Source: Io17-Chloro-G2 sp963663135 | Lineage (GTDB): Bacteria; Chloroflexota; Dehalococcoidia; Lucifugimonadales; UBA3495 | Direction of reading: 5' to 3' | NCBI GenBank assembly: GCA_963663135.2 | Contig: CAXXRM010000001.1 | Coordinates: forward strand, 186,001-250,000 | DNA length: 64,000 nt | Shown here: in pieces, positions 27,752-37,091 of the stretch | Numbering within the stretch: position 1 is the first letter of the stretch | Layout: each line of letters begins with the position of its first letter | Program-made: the position numbers and the translations under genes | Notes under the pieces: generated by a model | The model's database searches: none | Told to the model about the DNA's origin: nothing | What the model saw: the letters and a program-made list of their open reading frames with translations, nothing else

Positions 27752-28135
27752 ATGGTGGCTACCGACCGAGTGAGGGTGATCTTTGCCGATGCTCGGACCC
27801 TCTACGATGATGCTCTGGAAATGTTGGACCAGGGCAGAATCCGCAACTCTGCGGAGAAGGCCTGGGGAGCGGCCAAGCAGGCGACGGATGCCCTGGTTCT
27901 GGCCTGGACCGGCGAAGAACCCGGGACGACCGCGATTACTTCCGATGCCCTTGACGCTTTGGCCAGACAAGACACTCAGGTTAAAACGCTCGTCGGGCGT
28001 TACTACAGCCGCATCAGCCAGCTGCATGGGCAATGCTTCTATAACGGGCGATGTGCTTCACCCGACACGGAAAGGCGTATTCGGGAGACCATCAACTACA
28101 TCCAAGACGCCGAGAACCTGGCCTCGGTAACCTGA
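27752..28135 (+). CDS. HEPN/PaREP1-like hypothetical protein
   Basis: 127 residues, all helical: MVATDRVRVIFADARTLYDD, then RNSAEKAWGAAKQATDALVL. The pattern 'S-A-E-K-A-W-G-A-A-K-Q-A' followed by a second helix pair looks like PaREP1/HEPN-type small helical proteins. I see no RX4-6H catalytic motif, so RNase activity is not supported. GGGGTGAG precedes the ATG. It stands alone; a weak hairpin follows at 28227-28249. Confidence 0.65.
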   Translation: MVATDRVRVIFADARTLYDDALEMLDQGRIRNSAEKAWGAAKQATDALVLAWTGEEPGTTAITSDALDALARQDTQVKTLVGRYYSRISQLHGQCFYNGRCASPDTERRIRETINYIQDAENLASVT

Positions 28136-28226
28136 CACCACGGTAACGTCAATAGCCCGGACCTCGGTGGACAGTTGCTTTCGATTGCCCGCCCGAGGGA
28201 GCGACCAAGGCTTGGCTACACCCCAT

Positions 28227-28249
28227 GATGCCTCACCCTGTGGGGCATC
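28227..28249 (+). terminator. possible terminator
   Basis: GATGCC-T-CAC/GTG-G-GGCATC hairpin followed by CTTTG. The T run is short, so support is moderate. Confidence 0.45.
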
Positions 28250-28291
28250 CTTTGTAGTCGCCTGTGCCTGCCCCTACCCGGCCTCCTCGGT

Positions 28292-28320
28292 TTGCGGAGC
28301 CCGGCGGCCGCCCTTATAAT
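28292..28320 (+). promoter_or_regulatory. promoter of 2-oxoacid dehydrogenase operon
   Basis: TTGCGG (28292-28297), 17 bp, TATAAT (28315-28320). The -35 keeps only TTG; the -10 is perfect. Confidence 0.6.
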
Positions 28321-28448
28321 TGGGCCTATGCGACGGATGGTTTAGCCCGGCGGTACCACTCCTTCTTTAATTCTTGGGGAAGCTCCCGAAACCTTCCCGT
28401 CAATTCACGACCTGGTTTGTCGGACCAGGCGTCTCACCGGCGGAGTTT

Positions 28449-29495
28449 ATGGCACGTCCAAGAAGCAAAACGCCAACAAGACCGGCTAAGTCTGGGTCGA
28501 ACTCCACCGAGCGGCAGGCCTTGCCCGCGGGACTGACCACCGAAGACCTGGTCGATTACTACGCCAAACTGGTCTTGGTGCGGACGGTGGACGAGCGGAT
28601 CTGGGCGCTGAACCGCCAGGGCAAGGTGCCCATCGCCGCGTCCTGCCAGGGTCACGAAGCCGCCCAACTGGGCAGCTTGCTCGCGGCCCTTAAGGACGGC
28701 AACTGCTTCCTTTTCCCCTACTACCGAGACCTGGCGCTGAAGATTGCAGCCGGACTGACGCCAACCCAGGTGATGATGTCTTTCATGGGCAAGGCCGGAG
28801 AACCCTACAGCAACGGCCGGCAATTCCCTCTCCAGGGCGCCGATTTACCGAATCGGATAATCCAGATTTCCAACGTCGTTTCCGCCGGACTGACCCAGTC
28901 GGTGGGCTACGCTTTGGCCTGCACCATGTTGGAAGACCGCACCGTGGTGCTGGTCTACTTTGGCGACGGCGGCGCCAGCCAGGGGGAAACCCACGAGGCA
29001 ATGAACTTCGCCGGGGTCCACCGGTTGCCCGTCATCTTTGTTTGCGAAAACAACGGATACGCCATATCCGTGCCCCAACGGAAACAGATGAACGTTGAGG
29101 ACGTGGCCAGCCGCGCCGCCGGCTACGGGTTTCCCGGGTTTGTGGTGGATGGCATGGACTTTGTCCAGTCTTATGAGGCCACCAGGCACGCAATCGACCA
29201 CGCTCGAGAGCAGGGCCCAGTGTTGTTGGAGATGAAAGTGGAGCGCCTGATGCCCCACACCACCGACGACGACGACCGGCGCTACCGGCCCCGCGACGAG
29301 GTGGAAAAAGCCCGAAAGCGGGACCCGGTGGTGACTTTGACCGACCAACTGATCCAACAAGGGATTCTCACTCAGGCGCAGGTGGACGACATTCGGGCCG
29401 AGGCCATCGAACAGGTGGACCTGGCGACGGACGCTGCCGATGCAGCCCGCCCGCCGGACCGCTCTACACTTCACGACATGGTTTACGCGCCTTAG
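28449..29495 (+). CDS. 2-oxoacid dehydrogenase E1 alpha subunit
   Basis: 348 residues from MARPRSKTPTRPAKSGSNST. The thiamine diphosphate motif GDGGASQGETHEAMNFAGVH ends near CENN, and the phosphorylation-loop-like region (MPHTTDDDDRRYR) is kept. It decarboxylates pyruvate or a branched-chain 2-oxoacid together with E1 beta and passes the acyl group to lipoyl-E2. The MKVERLMPHTTDDD stretch looks more like branched-chain than pyruvate enzymes, but the call is not firm. GGAG lies just before this ATG; the frame opens at 28374, and that longer start lacks support. First gene of a four-gene operon. Confidence 0.9.
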   Translation: MARPRSKTPTRPAKSGSNSTERQALPAGLTTEDLVDYYAKLVLVRTVDERIWALNRQGKVPIAASCQGHEAAQLGSLLAALKDGNCFLFPYYRDLALKIAAGLTPTQVMMSFMGKAGEPYSNGRQFPLQGADLPNRIIQISNVVSAGLTQSVGYALACTMLEDRTVVLVYFGDGGASQGETHEAMNFAGVHRLPVIFVCENNGYAISVPQRKQMNVEDVASRAAGYGFPGFVVDGMDFVQSYEATRHAIDHAREQGPVLLEMKVERLMPHTTDDDDRRYRPRDEVEKARKRDPVVTLTDQLIQQGILTQAQVDDIRAEAIEQVDLATDAADAARPPDRSTLHDMVYAP

Positions 29496-29541
29496 TATTT
29501 CGGCTGCAAACTTGATCAGAGTTTCGGTCCAGGGGTGATTC

Positions 29542-30525
29542 TTGGCGGAATCCAGCGTAATCGAAGCAGTCCGGCAGGCGCTCCGAGAGGAGATGAGCCG
29601 CGACCCTATGGTCTTCGTGATGGGCGAAGACGTGGGGCAACGGGGCGGCGTTTTCCTGGCGACCCAGGGACTGCTGGAAGAATTCGGAGGCTCTCGCGTC
29701 ATAGATACCCCTTTGGCCGAGGCCTCTATCATGGGCATCGCCCTTGGCGCAGCGTTTCGAGGCATGCGTCCCGTGCCTGAGGTCCAGTTCTCCGACTTTG
29801 TCTGGCCCTCGGTCAACCAGCTCATAGGCGAGGCCGCCAGGGCCTGCTATGGCACCAACGGAGCGCTTTCCGTGCCCATGGTTGTCAGAATTCCCTACGG
29901 CGGCGGCATCCGCGGAGGACTATTCCACTCTCAAAACGTGGAGGCCTTGTTTTTCCACACGCCGGGATTGAAGGTCATTGCCCCCTCGACGCCCTATGAT
30001 GCCAAGGGGTTGCTGAAATCGGCTATCCGCGACAACAACCCGGTAATCTGCCTGGAGCACAAGAAGACCTACCGATTGGTCCGAGGGGAAGTGCCCGAGG
30101 AAGAATACACGGTTCCTTTGGGCTTGGCCGAAGTCAAACGCGCCGGGGCCAACATTACCACCGTTTCTTACGGCCTGATGCTTCACTACTGTCTGGAAGC
30201 GGCGGCATTGGTGGCGCAGGAAGGCCTGGACGTGGAGGTTGTCGACCTTCGAACTCTCAAGCCGTTGGATGTTGCTACGGTCTTGGAATCCGTAAAAAAG
30301 ACCGGCCGGCTGCTGGTGGTTCACGAGGACAATGTTACGGGGGGCGTCGGCGCCGAAGTGGCCGCCCTGGCCGCCGGGGAAGCCTTTGAATTTCTGGACG
30401 CGCCGGTTACCCGCCTCTGCGGCCCCGACGTGCCGACTATGCCCTTTGCCCAAACGCTGGAAGACGCCTACATGCCCAACGTTGAGCGGATTGCGGAATC
30501 CATGCGTACTCTGGCGGCATACTGA
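29542..30525 (+). CDS. 2-oxoacid dehydrogenase E1 beta subunit
   Basis: 327 residues with TTG as start codon (29542), preceded by AGGGGTG. Signatures: VMGEDVGQRGGVFLATQGLL, RVIDTPLAEASIMGIALGAA and VPMVVRIPYGGGIRGG, all conserved in the transketolase-like beta subunit that forms the second half of the thiamine site. 46 bp behind E1 alpha. Normal length. Confidence 0.94.
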   Translation: MAESSVIEAVRQALREEMSRDPMVFVMGEDVGQRGGVFLATQGLLEEFGGSRVIDTPLAEASIMGIALGAAFRGMRPVPEVQFSDFVWPSVNQLIGEAARACYGTNGALSVPMVVRIPYGGGIRGGLFHSQNVEALFFHTPGLKVIAPSTPYDAKGLLKSAIRDNNPVICLEHKKTYRLVRGEVPEEEYTVPLGLAEVKRAGANITTVSYGLMLHYCLEAAALVAQEGLDVEVVDLRTLKPLDVATVLESVKKTGRLLVVHEDNVTGGVGAEVAALAAGEAFEFLDAPVTRLCGPDVPTMPFAQTLEDAYMPNVERIAESMRTLAAY

Positions 30526-30561
30526 CCTTCCCGGGTCAACCATGCAGCGGAAGGTGTCCTC

Positions 30562-31968
30562 TTGCCCATAATAATTGAACTCCCCCATGTCGGCGAGTCC
30601 GTGGTGGAAGGCACCATCGGGAAGTGGCTCAAACAGCCTGGTGACACCATCCGGCGTTTCGAGCCCCTGGTGGAAGTTGTAACCGACAAAGTCACCATGG
30701 AAGTCCCCTCACCGGTGGGCGGGTCGCTGCTGAAAATCCTGGCCCAGGAGGGTGAAACCATTCCCATGGGCGCCCCTATTGCCGAGATTGACTCCCCGGA
30801 CACTCCGGCGACCGTCATGACCAACCCCGTCCTGGAGCCGGTCGATCTGGGAGGCCGCAGCCCGGCCGCTACCACCGGGTATCTCCTTCACGACATTGCA
30901 CCGGTTGGCCCAACCGGCGGCGGCATGGCGGACCCGGCTGCATTGGATCCGTCTGCATTGGATGCAGGCGCGGTGGCCCCGGCAGAGGCCGGTGACCACG
31001 CCGGCCAGCCCGACACCCAGGCTAGTGTCGCCCAAACTATGGAAAGGACGCCCCGCTATTCCCCGGCGGTTCGGCGGCTGGCGCAAGAGCACAACGTGGA
31101 TTTGAGCCGGGTAACCGCCACTGGCATGGGCGGCCGGATCACCCGGGACGACGTGCTCAAGTTCATTGAAGGCGGCGTCCAGGCTTCTCCCGAAGCAACA
31201 ACGATGACCGAGCCCGCTGGCTCCCGAACTGCCCGTGACTCTGCTTCGGAGTCCGGTTCCGGGCCGATTGCCGGCGAAGAGCACGTGGCCTTGACCCCCG
31301 TGCGGCGCATGATTGCCGAGGCCATGGTCCGCAGCGTCTCGCAAATTCCCCACGCCTGGAGCATGATTGAGGTGGACCTCACCGGGTTGGTCAACTTCAG
31401 GAATCAAGTCCGCGCGGGGTTTCAAAAGAAAGAGGGTGTTGACCTGACGTTCCTGCCCTTTGTGATCAAAGCGGTTGTGGAATCGTTGAAGGAACACCCA
31501 ACGCTGAACGCATCCTGGGGCGGGGACAAGATTATTCTTAAGAATCGGGTAAACATCGGCATCGCGGTTGCCGCCCCCGCCGGGTTGGTGGTGCCGGTTA
31601 TTCATGACGCCGACCGGCTGAGCGTGGCCGGATTGGCCGCGGCGTCCCGGGACCTGACGCTGCGCGCCCGGGACAACAAGCTGGATATAAAAGACGTTGA
31701 GGGCGGCACCTTCACCCTCAACAACACCGGTGCGCTTGGCTCGACTGTTTCCCAACCCATCATCAACCATCCCCAGGCCGCGATTTTGACTACCGAGGCT
31801 ATTCAGAAGCGGCCGGTCGTGCGTGACGACGCCATCGCCATACGCTCGATGATGAACCTCTGCATTTCTTTCGACCACCGCATCAACGACGGCGCTGAAT
31901 GCGGCGGGTTTTTGCTGGCGGTCAAAACCCGGCTGGAAGCCATGGGGCCGGACACCCCCATCTACTGA
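30562..31968 (+). CDS. dihydrolipoamide acyltransferase E2
   Basis: 468 residues starting at TTG (30562): MPIIIELPHVGESVVEGTIG. Lipoyl domain with Lys43 in VVTDKVTMEVPSP, a Pro/Ala-rich linker, the peripheral-subunit-binding domain (RYSPAVRRLAQEHNVDLSRV, TATGMGGRITRDDV), a second linker and the catalytic domain ending with SFDHRINDG (His439, Asp443), where DH replaces the commoner HH. It transfers the acyl group to CoA. One lipoyl domain only. The matching E3 is not in the window. Confidence 0.94.
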   Translation: MPIIIELPHVGESVVEGTIGKWLKQPGDTIRRFEPLVEVVTDKVTMEVPSPVGGSLLKILAQEGETIPMGAPIAEIDSPDTPATVMTNPVLEPVDLGGRSPAATTGYLLHDIAPVGPTGGGMADPAALDPSALDAGAVAPAEAGDHAGQPDTQASVAQTMERTPRYSPAVRRLAQEHNVDLSRVTATGMGGRITRDDVLKFIEGGVQASPEATTMTEPAGSRTARDSASESGSGPIAGEEHVALTPVRRMIAEAMVRSVSQIPHAWSMIEVDLTGLVNFRNQVRAGFQKKEGVDLTFLPFVIKAVVESLKEHPTLNASWGGDKIILKNRVNIGIAVAAPAGLVVPVIHDADRLSVAGLAAASRDLTLRARDNKLDIKDVEGGTFTLNNTGALGSTVSQPIINHPQAAILTTEAIQKRPVVRDDAIAIRSMMNLCISFDHRINDGAECGGFLLAVKTRLEAMGPDTPIY

Positions 31969-32001
31969 GCCGGACTTGAGCGCCCGCCGGGGCCAGGGAA
32001 A

Positions 32002-32697
32002 TTGCCTACACTCCCAATTTGCCAGATAGTCCCACTGGGCGTGATCGAATACCGGCAGGCCCAGGATCTGCAACTCCGCGTTGCGGACGGGGTCCGTTCC
32101 GCCAAAATCCCCAACACTTTGCTGCTGCTGGAACACCCTCCGGTCATCACCCGCGGTCGCTTGGGAGCCCCGGACCACATCCGTCTGAGCCCTCAGGAAC
32201 TGGCAACCCGCGGAATTTCGGTATGCGACACGGACCGGGGCGGCCAGGTCACGTTCCACGGTCCGGGCCAATTGGTGGCCTACCCGGTGGTGAACCTGCG
32301 CGGCTGGGGCGGGCCGGTGCAGTACGTGAGAACCCTGGAACGGGTTATCATCCAAACCCTGGCTGACCTGGAAATTCAGGCCCACCTGGTGGACGGACTG
32401 ACCGGCGTCTGGGTAGACGACGCCAAAATAGGCGCCATCGGCGTGAAAATCAGCGGCGGCGTGGCCTTCCACGGGCTCTCCATCAACGTCAACACCGATC
32501 TCTCCTACTACGACCACATTGTTCCCTGCGGAATAGAAGACCGGCCCGTCACATCCATGTCCCAGTTCCTGGACCAGCCCGTGGATGAAGACCTGGTGCG
32601 CTACAGCCTGTCCTACCAGTTCGGCCGCGCCATGGGTTTCACCATGGTGGAAGGAGACCCCAGCCCTTGGTTGGCGGGGGTCGGGCTTAAGCCGTGA
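32002..32697 (+). CDS. lipB: lipoyl(octanoyl) transferase LipB
   Basis: 231 residues with a TTG start at 32002 and GGCCAGGGA upstream. The motifs GGQVTFHGPGQLVAYP, KIGAIGVKISGGVAFHG (catalytic Lys) and HIVPCGI (acyl-accepting Cys) define LipB, which moves octanoate from acyl carrier protein to lipoyl domains. 33 bp behind the E2 gene, so the enzyme that prepares the lipoyl arm is made together with its target. LipA, which inserts the sulfurs, is not in this window. Confidence 0.95.
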   Translation: MPTLPICQIVPLGVIEYRQAQDLQLRVADGVRSAKIPNTLLLLEHPPVITRGRLGAPDHIRLSPQELATRGISVCDTDRGGQVTFHGPGQLVAYPVVNLRGWGGPVQYVRTLERVIIQTLADLEIQAHLVDGLTGVWVDDAKIGAIGVKISGGVAFHGLSINVNTDLSYYDHIVPCGIEDRPVTSMSQFLDQPVDEDLVRYSLSYQFGRAMGFTMVEGDPSPWLAGVGLKP

Positions 32698-32838
32698 CGT
32701 TGTGACTGAACAATATCGGGCGCGGCCGTTTGGAAAACTTTTTGACTGCCAGTCGCCATTAGCGATCACCCCGTTAAGCCCCTAACTGCTACAATATCGG
32801 TTCAACCCGAATAACCAAGCTGGCCCAAGAGGTCAAAC

Positions 32839-33519
32839 ATGACCACCAAATCTACGTCTGGGAAGAATGCCGTCCGGCTCCCCGACCCTCCACAACCGGA
32901 GGACATGAACAACTACAAGTTCTTTCACTCCCTGGGCAACGGCCTGCATTTGACCAACCACTTGGGGAATCCCGAAACCACCATTGTGTTCAGCGAGGTC
33001 TATCTGAGCCCCAGCCTCAGCAGCAGGCAAGCTGACATGCTTGTGCCGGACCTCCTGGTCGCCTTCGACGTGGACCCCGCCGCCTTCGACAACCACAACG
33101 GGTACGTCATCGATCAACAGGGCAAGGCCCCGGACTTCGTGCTGGAAATCGCATCCCACACCACCGGCAGGCGCGACGCCACCACCAAGCGGGAACGCTA
33201 CGCCGCGCTGGGAGTCCTTGAATACTGGCGCTTCGACGATACGGGTGGCGAATACAACGGCGCGGCCCTGGCCGGAGACCACTTGGTCAACGGCGTTTAC
33301 GAGCCGGTCCCCATCGACCAACTCGACGACGAAACCTGGCAGGGCCGAAGCGATGTCCTAAACTTGGACCTCCGCTGGGAACAAGGCCAGCTGGGTTGGT
33401 ACGACCCCGGCACCGGACGCCACATAGTAAGATTGAGCGATGAACGGGCCCGGGCTGACGACGCCGAAGCCCGTGTCCGGCAATTGGAAGAGGAAGTCCG
33501 GCGACTCAGGAATCCCTGA
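32839..33519 (+). CDS. Uma2 family endonuclease-like protein (DUF820)
   Basis: 226 residues. The PD-(D/E)xK-like core is visible as MLVPDLLVAFDV followed by PDFVLEIAS and TKRERYAALGVLEYWRFD, the Uma2/DUF820 pattern widespread in cyanobacteria and Chloroflexota. The canonical Lys is displaced: EIAS stands where ExK is common, with Lys in TKRERY, as is usual in this family. The tail (DERARADDAEARVRQLEEEV) is a coiled coil. Biological role of Uma2 proteins is unclear. Single gene, GGTCAAACATG context. Confidence 0.85.
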   Translation: MTTKSTSGKNAVRLPDPPQPEDMNNYKFFHSLGNGLHLTNHLGNPETTIVFSEVYLSPSLSSRQADMLVPDLLVAFDVDPAAFDNHNGYVIDQQGKAPDFVLEIASHTTGRRDATTKRERYAALGVLEYWRFDDTGGEYNGAALAGDHLVNGVYEPVPIDQLDDETWQGRSDVLNLDLRWEQGQLGWYDPGTGRHIVRLSDERARADDAEARVRQLEEEVRRLRNP

Positions 33520-33688
33520 ACCCCGACCCCGTTGCTCGACTAACTCCCCTACGCCGGTTGTTTCAATCCCAAGGAGACCAGTAGACACGGAGTTTGACCT
33601 CGGAGTCCTGCCTCCTGACAAGAGACCCACGAATGCGCCGGGTTGGCTGATATTTGTTGCCCAAACAGTCGGAAGCGCCCACCGTCCG

Positions 33689-34510
33689 CTACAGCCCCGG
33701 CAGGTCCCAGTCCAAGAACCGGCACAGGGCCCGGCCCATGATCAATTCCTTGTCTTCATCCGACAACCAGGGCAGCTCCTCCGTGAACAACGTGACGCAC
33801 TCGCGCCAGGTGCAGGGCATGCGCGTGATGTCGGTCCCCCAGAACATCCGGTTTGGCCCAAACGCATCGTAAATCCGGTGCAGGTAGTCGTGAATGTTCC
33901 GGTATGGGTATGTGTGGGCGGAGTAGCTGGGTGCCCCCGTGGCCTTCACCGCCACGTTGGGAAACCTGGCCAGCGCTAGCAGCAGAGGCAGGTTGGCGAA
34001 CCCGGATTCGTCCTTGCCGAACCTCGGAATCCCCATGTGGTCCACTATCAACTTGACATCCGGATGCCGCTCGGCCACTACCGCCACGTCGGGCAGAATA
34101 TTGGCGGCAAGCAAAGCCACGGGCAAATCGGCCTCGGCGGCGGCGGGCCACAGCCAGTCCATCGTGCCATCGGTTAACCAGGTTTGCTGATGGGGCTCCT
34201 GGAAGGTAAACCTCAACCCCAGCATGCCCGTCTGGTTTTTCCAACCGTCCACCAGCCCACGGCTCGCCGGGGCATCCAGCGGGAACTTCCCCAGTACCGC
34301 CAGCCTGCCGGGGTGCTGTTCCGCGGCCTCGTTGGCCTGCTCGCTGGCGTTGGGGTCCCAGCCCGGCGGGTGGATCACCGCGGCGTCCACGCCCCCTTCA
34401 TCCATCTCCTTCAACAGGTCCTCCACCAAATAGGCGTGAATCTGCCGATGATCTGGATTGGTGGGCAGGCCAACCCTCCAAATGTGGACCTGGGCATCTA
34501 CTATAAGCAC
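33689..34510 (-). CDS. amidohydrolase (amidohydrolase_2 family)
   Basis: 273 residues starting MLIVDAQVHIWRVGLPTNPD. Compact TIM-barrel metal-dependent hydrolase: QVH near 7-9 in place of DxHxH, KLIVDHMGIP in the middle and WGTDITRMP near the end give His and Asp ligands. Related to 2-pyrone-4,6-dicarboxylate hydrolase and ACMSD-like decarboxylases; the reaction may be hydrolysis or decarboxylation of an aromatic breakdown product. 97 bp behind a second gene of the same superfamily, same strand. Confidence 0.87.
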   Translation of the reverse strand: MLIVDAQVHIWRVGLPTNPDHRQIHAYLVEDLLKEMDEGGVDAAVIHPPGWDPNASEQANEAAEQHPGRLAVLGKFPLDAPASRGLVDGWKNQTGMLGLRFTFQEPHQQTWLTDGTMDWLWPAAAEADLPVALLAANILPDVAVVAERHPDVKLIVDHMGIPRFGKDESGFANLPLLLALARFPNVAVKATGAPSYSAHTYPYRNIHDYLHRIYDAFGPNRMFWGTDITRMPCTWRECVTLFTEELPWLSDEDKELIMGRALCRFLDWDLPGL

Positions 34511-34607
34511 TCTGCGCTCCCTGGTCGTTTAAGCTTTTTCAGTGGCGGGTTCACTCATTTCGACCCGTTCGACCCGTTTTTGCGTCACCGCGCCGTCGTG
34601 TCAGGCG

Positions 34608-35537
34608 TTATCGAATCCCCAGCAATCGGGCCGCATTGTCCCCCATTATGGCGGATATTTCTTCCTCGGTGAAACTGATACCGTGCTCCAGGGCCGTCGG
34701 TTGGGGGTCGGTCAGAGTCTTGGCCCAGGACGCCTCGGATACCAGCAGGCGAAGGGCCGGGTAATCGCTTCCCCAAAGAACCCGGCTGGGCCCGGCCGTG
34801 CTTATCATCGAGCGCAGGGCTGAATAAAACTCCAGGGGCCGCAGCCGTGCCATGGGCTGCCAACCCGAAAATTCCAGGTGAACATTGGGGCAGACCGCGG
34901 CGATTCCCGCCGCCTCCTGCCACCAGGCCCCCATGCCGGCGTGCGCCAATATTATCGTCAAGTCTGGAAAGTCCGCGGCCACGTCATCCACGTAAACCGG
35001 CTGGCAGTGACGGCTGTACAGGGGCTTGGGCTCGGGTCCGGTGTGCACCATCACCGGCAAGCCCAGCTCCTGAGCTTTTTCGTACATGGGATAGACCACC
35101 CGGTCGCTGGGGAAAAACCCGGCCGCCGGGTGAATCTTGAGGCCGACGACTCCCAAGCTGTCCACCGCCCGCTGCAGCAAGTCCACCGCGTTGGGACGCC
35201 TCGGGTCGAAACAGGCGAAAGTGACAATCCGGCCGGGGTGTTTCCTGGCCACCTGGGAATGGAGCACGTGCTGCTCCCAGATGCCCATGGTGCCCTCCCC
35301 TTGGAAGGGGCGCACCAACCCCCAGTCGATGGGCATGATCATTACCCGGTCAACCCCAGCCTCATCCATGTCTTGGATCAGCCGGTCGCCGGTCAGGTCG
35401 TAAATATCCTGGAGCCTCTGTCGAATCCTATCTTCGGTCCGGCCCGATTGGACCGCCGCCAGGCGGGTGAACCCATCCCAGAAAGCCCGGCCCGGAACCT
35501 CAGGACCCATCAAGTGGGCGTGAACGTCAAAGATCAT
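34608..35537 (-). CDS. amidohydrolase (amidohydrolase_2 family)
   Basis: 309 residues. MIFDVHAHLMGPEVPGRAFW carries the DxHxH metal site at residues 4-8; GLKIHPAAGF, VMVHTGPEP, IILAHAGMGAWW and LWGSDYPALR provide the remaining ligands. Same ACMSD/PDC-hydrolase-like group as the downstream protein but with the classical HxH. The pair probably acts in one catabolic step sequence. Cytoplasmic. Confidence 0.9.
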   Translation of the reverse strand: MIFDVHAHLMGPEVPGRAFWDGFTRLAAVQSGRTEDRIRQRLQDIYDLTGDRLIQDMDEAGVDRVMIMPIDWGLVRPFQGEGTMGIWEQHVLHSQVARKHPGRIVTFACFDPRRPNAVDLLQRAVDSLGVVGLKIHPAAGFFPSDRVVYPMYEKAQELGLPVMVHTGPEPKPLYSRHCQPVYVDDVAADFPDLTIILAHAGMGAWWQEAAGIAAVCPNVHLEFSGWQPMARLRPLEFYSALRSMISTAGPSRVLWGSDYPALRLLVSEASWAKTLTDPQPTALEHGISFTEEEISAIMGDNAARLLGIR

Positions 35538-35645
35538 GGGCTAATCCTGCAATCCGAAGTTTGACTATAGCGTCTCAAGCCCAATCGTAGCACCCGCCGT
35601 CCACCGTAGTCATCAGACGAGTTGCCGCGGCCGGACTCCTACCCG

Positions 35646-35657
35646 CCCCCCCCCCCC
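35646..35657 (+). repeat. 12-base poly-C tract
   Basis: Twelve C in a row, the longest homopolymer noticed in the window, 125 bp before the start of the aminotransferase gene. Could be slippage-prone. Confidence 0.8.
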
Positions 35658-35781
35658 GTTTTGACACCCCTACTGGCCGTTGCTAAACTCGGCTGGCCGA
35701 ATCCTCCCGGTTCCCTTGGACAACACTGGGCGGCGCTTACGGTTGCGACGATTAGCGGGGGATTGTGGCGGGGGTGAGTAC

Positions 35782-36966
35782 ATGGCGGTGTCGAAAAAGG
35801 TTCGCGGTTTCATGGACGAAGGCGGCTGGATCCGCCGCATGTTTGAGACCGGCATAACATTGAAAGCCCAACTGGGTGAGGAAAACGTTTTTGATCTGTC
35901 CCTCGGCAACCCGGTTGTGGAGCCGCCTGAGGAGTTCCGCCGGGAATTGCGGCGGCTGGCCGAAAACCCCGTCCCGGGAATGCACCGCTATATGCCGAAC
36001 AATGGATACCCGGCGACCCGCCAGGCGGTGGCCGACAGCCTGAAATCGGAAACTGGCCTGAATTTCTCTGCCGGTGACATTGTGATGACCTGCGGTGCCG
36101 CTGCCGCCCTGAACGTGGTGTTGAAAACCATCCTGGACCCGGGCCAGGAAGTCATCATTCTGTCGCCGTATTTCGTGGAATACGGGTACTACATCGACAA
36201 CCACGGCGGGCAGACGGTCATCGTCGCCACGGGAGCGGATTTCCAGCCGGACTCACAGGCGTTGGAAGCCGCCGTTACCGGCCAGACTCGTGCGATAATC
36301 ATAAACTCCCCCAATAACCCATCAGGCGTGATCTACACCTCGGAAATCCTCGCTGGCATCGGTGAATTACTCCGCCGCAAAGAGGCCGAACACGGTTCCG
36401 AAATCTTCGTGATTAGCGACGAGCCTTACCGGCGAATCATCTATGATGGCGTGGCCTATCCCCAGGTCTTCCCGCACCACCCCAACACCATCGTGGTCAA
36501 CTCCCACGCCAAGGACCTCGCCCTGCCCGGCGAACGAATTGGCTACGTAGCGGTCCACCCCGATTACCCCGGCCGGGCGGAATTGGCCGACGGCCTGACC
36601 TTTTGCAACCGGTCATTGGGCTACGTCAACGCCCCGGCCCTGATGCAGCACGTAGTGAGGGCTCTCCAGGGGGTGAGCGTGGACGTCGGTGACTACCAGA
36701 GGAAGCGCGACTACATGTGGGAAGGTCTAACCGGGATGGGGTATTCGGTGGTTAAACCCCAGGGGGCGTTTTACCTCTTCCCCAAGTCCCCGGTGGATGA
36801 CGATACGGTCTTTGTCGATGCACTGCAGCAATACAACGTGCTGACGGTGCCGGGCCGGGGCTTTGGTACGCCGGGCCACTTCCGAATATCCTACTGCGTT
36901 GAGGACCGGGTCTTAGAAGGCTCGATGGACGGTTTCGCCAAGGCGGCGAAGCAGTTCGGTCTGTGA
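35782..36966 (+). CDS. class I pyridoxal-phosphate aminotransferase
   Basis: 394 residues from MAVSKKVRGFMDEGGWIRRM. Fold-type I motifs: MTCGAAAALNVVLKTILDPG, INSPNNPSGV, ISDEPYRRI and the Schiff-base Lys in VVNSHAKDLALPGERIGYV. Close in pattern to aspartate/aromatic aminotransferases (AspC/AraT type); amino donor not predictable. The frame opens at 35680 but GGGGGTGAG precedes ATG 35782 and homology begins there. Monocistronic. Confidence 0.9.
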   Translation: MAVSKKVRGFMDEGGWIRRMFETGITLKAQLGEENVFDLSLGNPVVEPPEEFRRELRRLAENPVPGMHRYMPNNGYPATRQAVADSLKSETGLNFSAGDIVMTCGAAAALNVVLKTILDPGQEVIILSPYFVEYGYYIDNHGGQTVIVATGADFQPDSQALEAAVTGQTRAIIINSPNNPSGVIYTSEILAGIGELLRRKEAEHGSEIFVISDEPYRRIIYDGVAYPQVFPHHPNTIVVNSHAKDLALPGERIGYVAVHPDYPGRAELADGLTFCNRSLGYVNAPALMQHVVRALQGVSVDVGDYQRKRDYMWEGLTGMGYSVVKPQGAFYLFPKSPVDDDTVFVDALQQYNVLTVPGRGFGTPGHFRISYCVEDRVLEGSMDGFAKAAKQFGL

Positions 36967-37091
36967 ACCGGGTCACGGGAGCGGTAACAATACACCCGTG
37001 CACCCCGGCGGACGCAAGTTACGATCCGGCGCTTAACATTCCCCGGTTGTTGGTGCCCTGGCCGGTTGTTTACCGGTAGTATCGGCGGAAA

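Larger units (their letters stand above)
28136..28448. other. leader of 2-oxoacid dehydrogenase operon
   Basis: Holds the possible terminator of the previous gene, the operon promoter (28292-28320) and a leader of about 120 bases with a CCTGGT/ACCAGG hairpin at 28411-28429. Confidence 0.5.

Noticed and set aside
30709..32769. 686-residue minus-strand frame
   Set aside because: It is a shadow of the E2 and LipB genes, which have clear family motifs on the plus strand.
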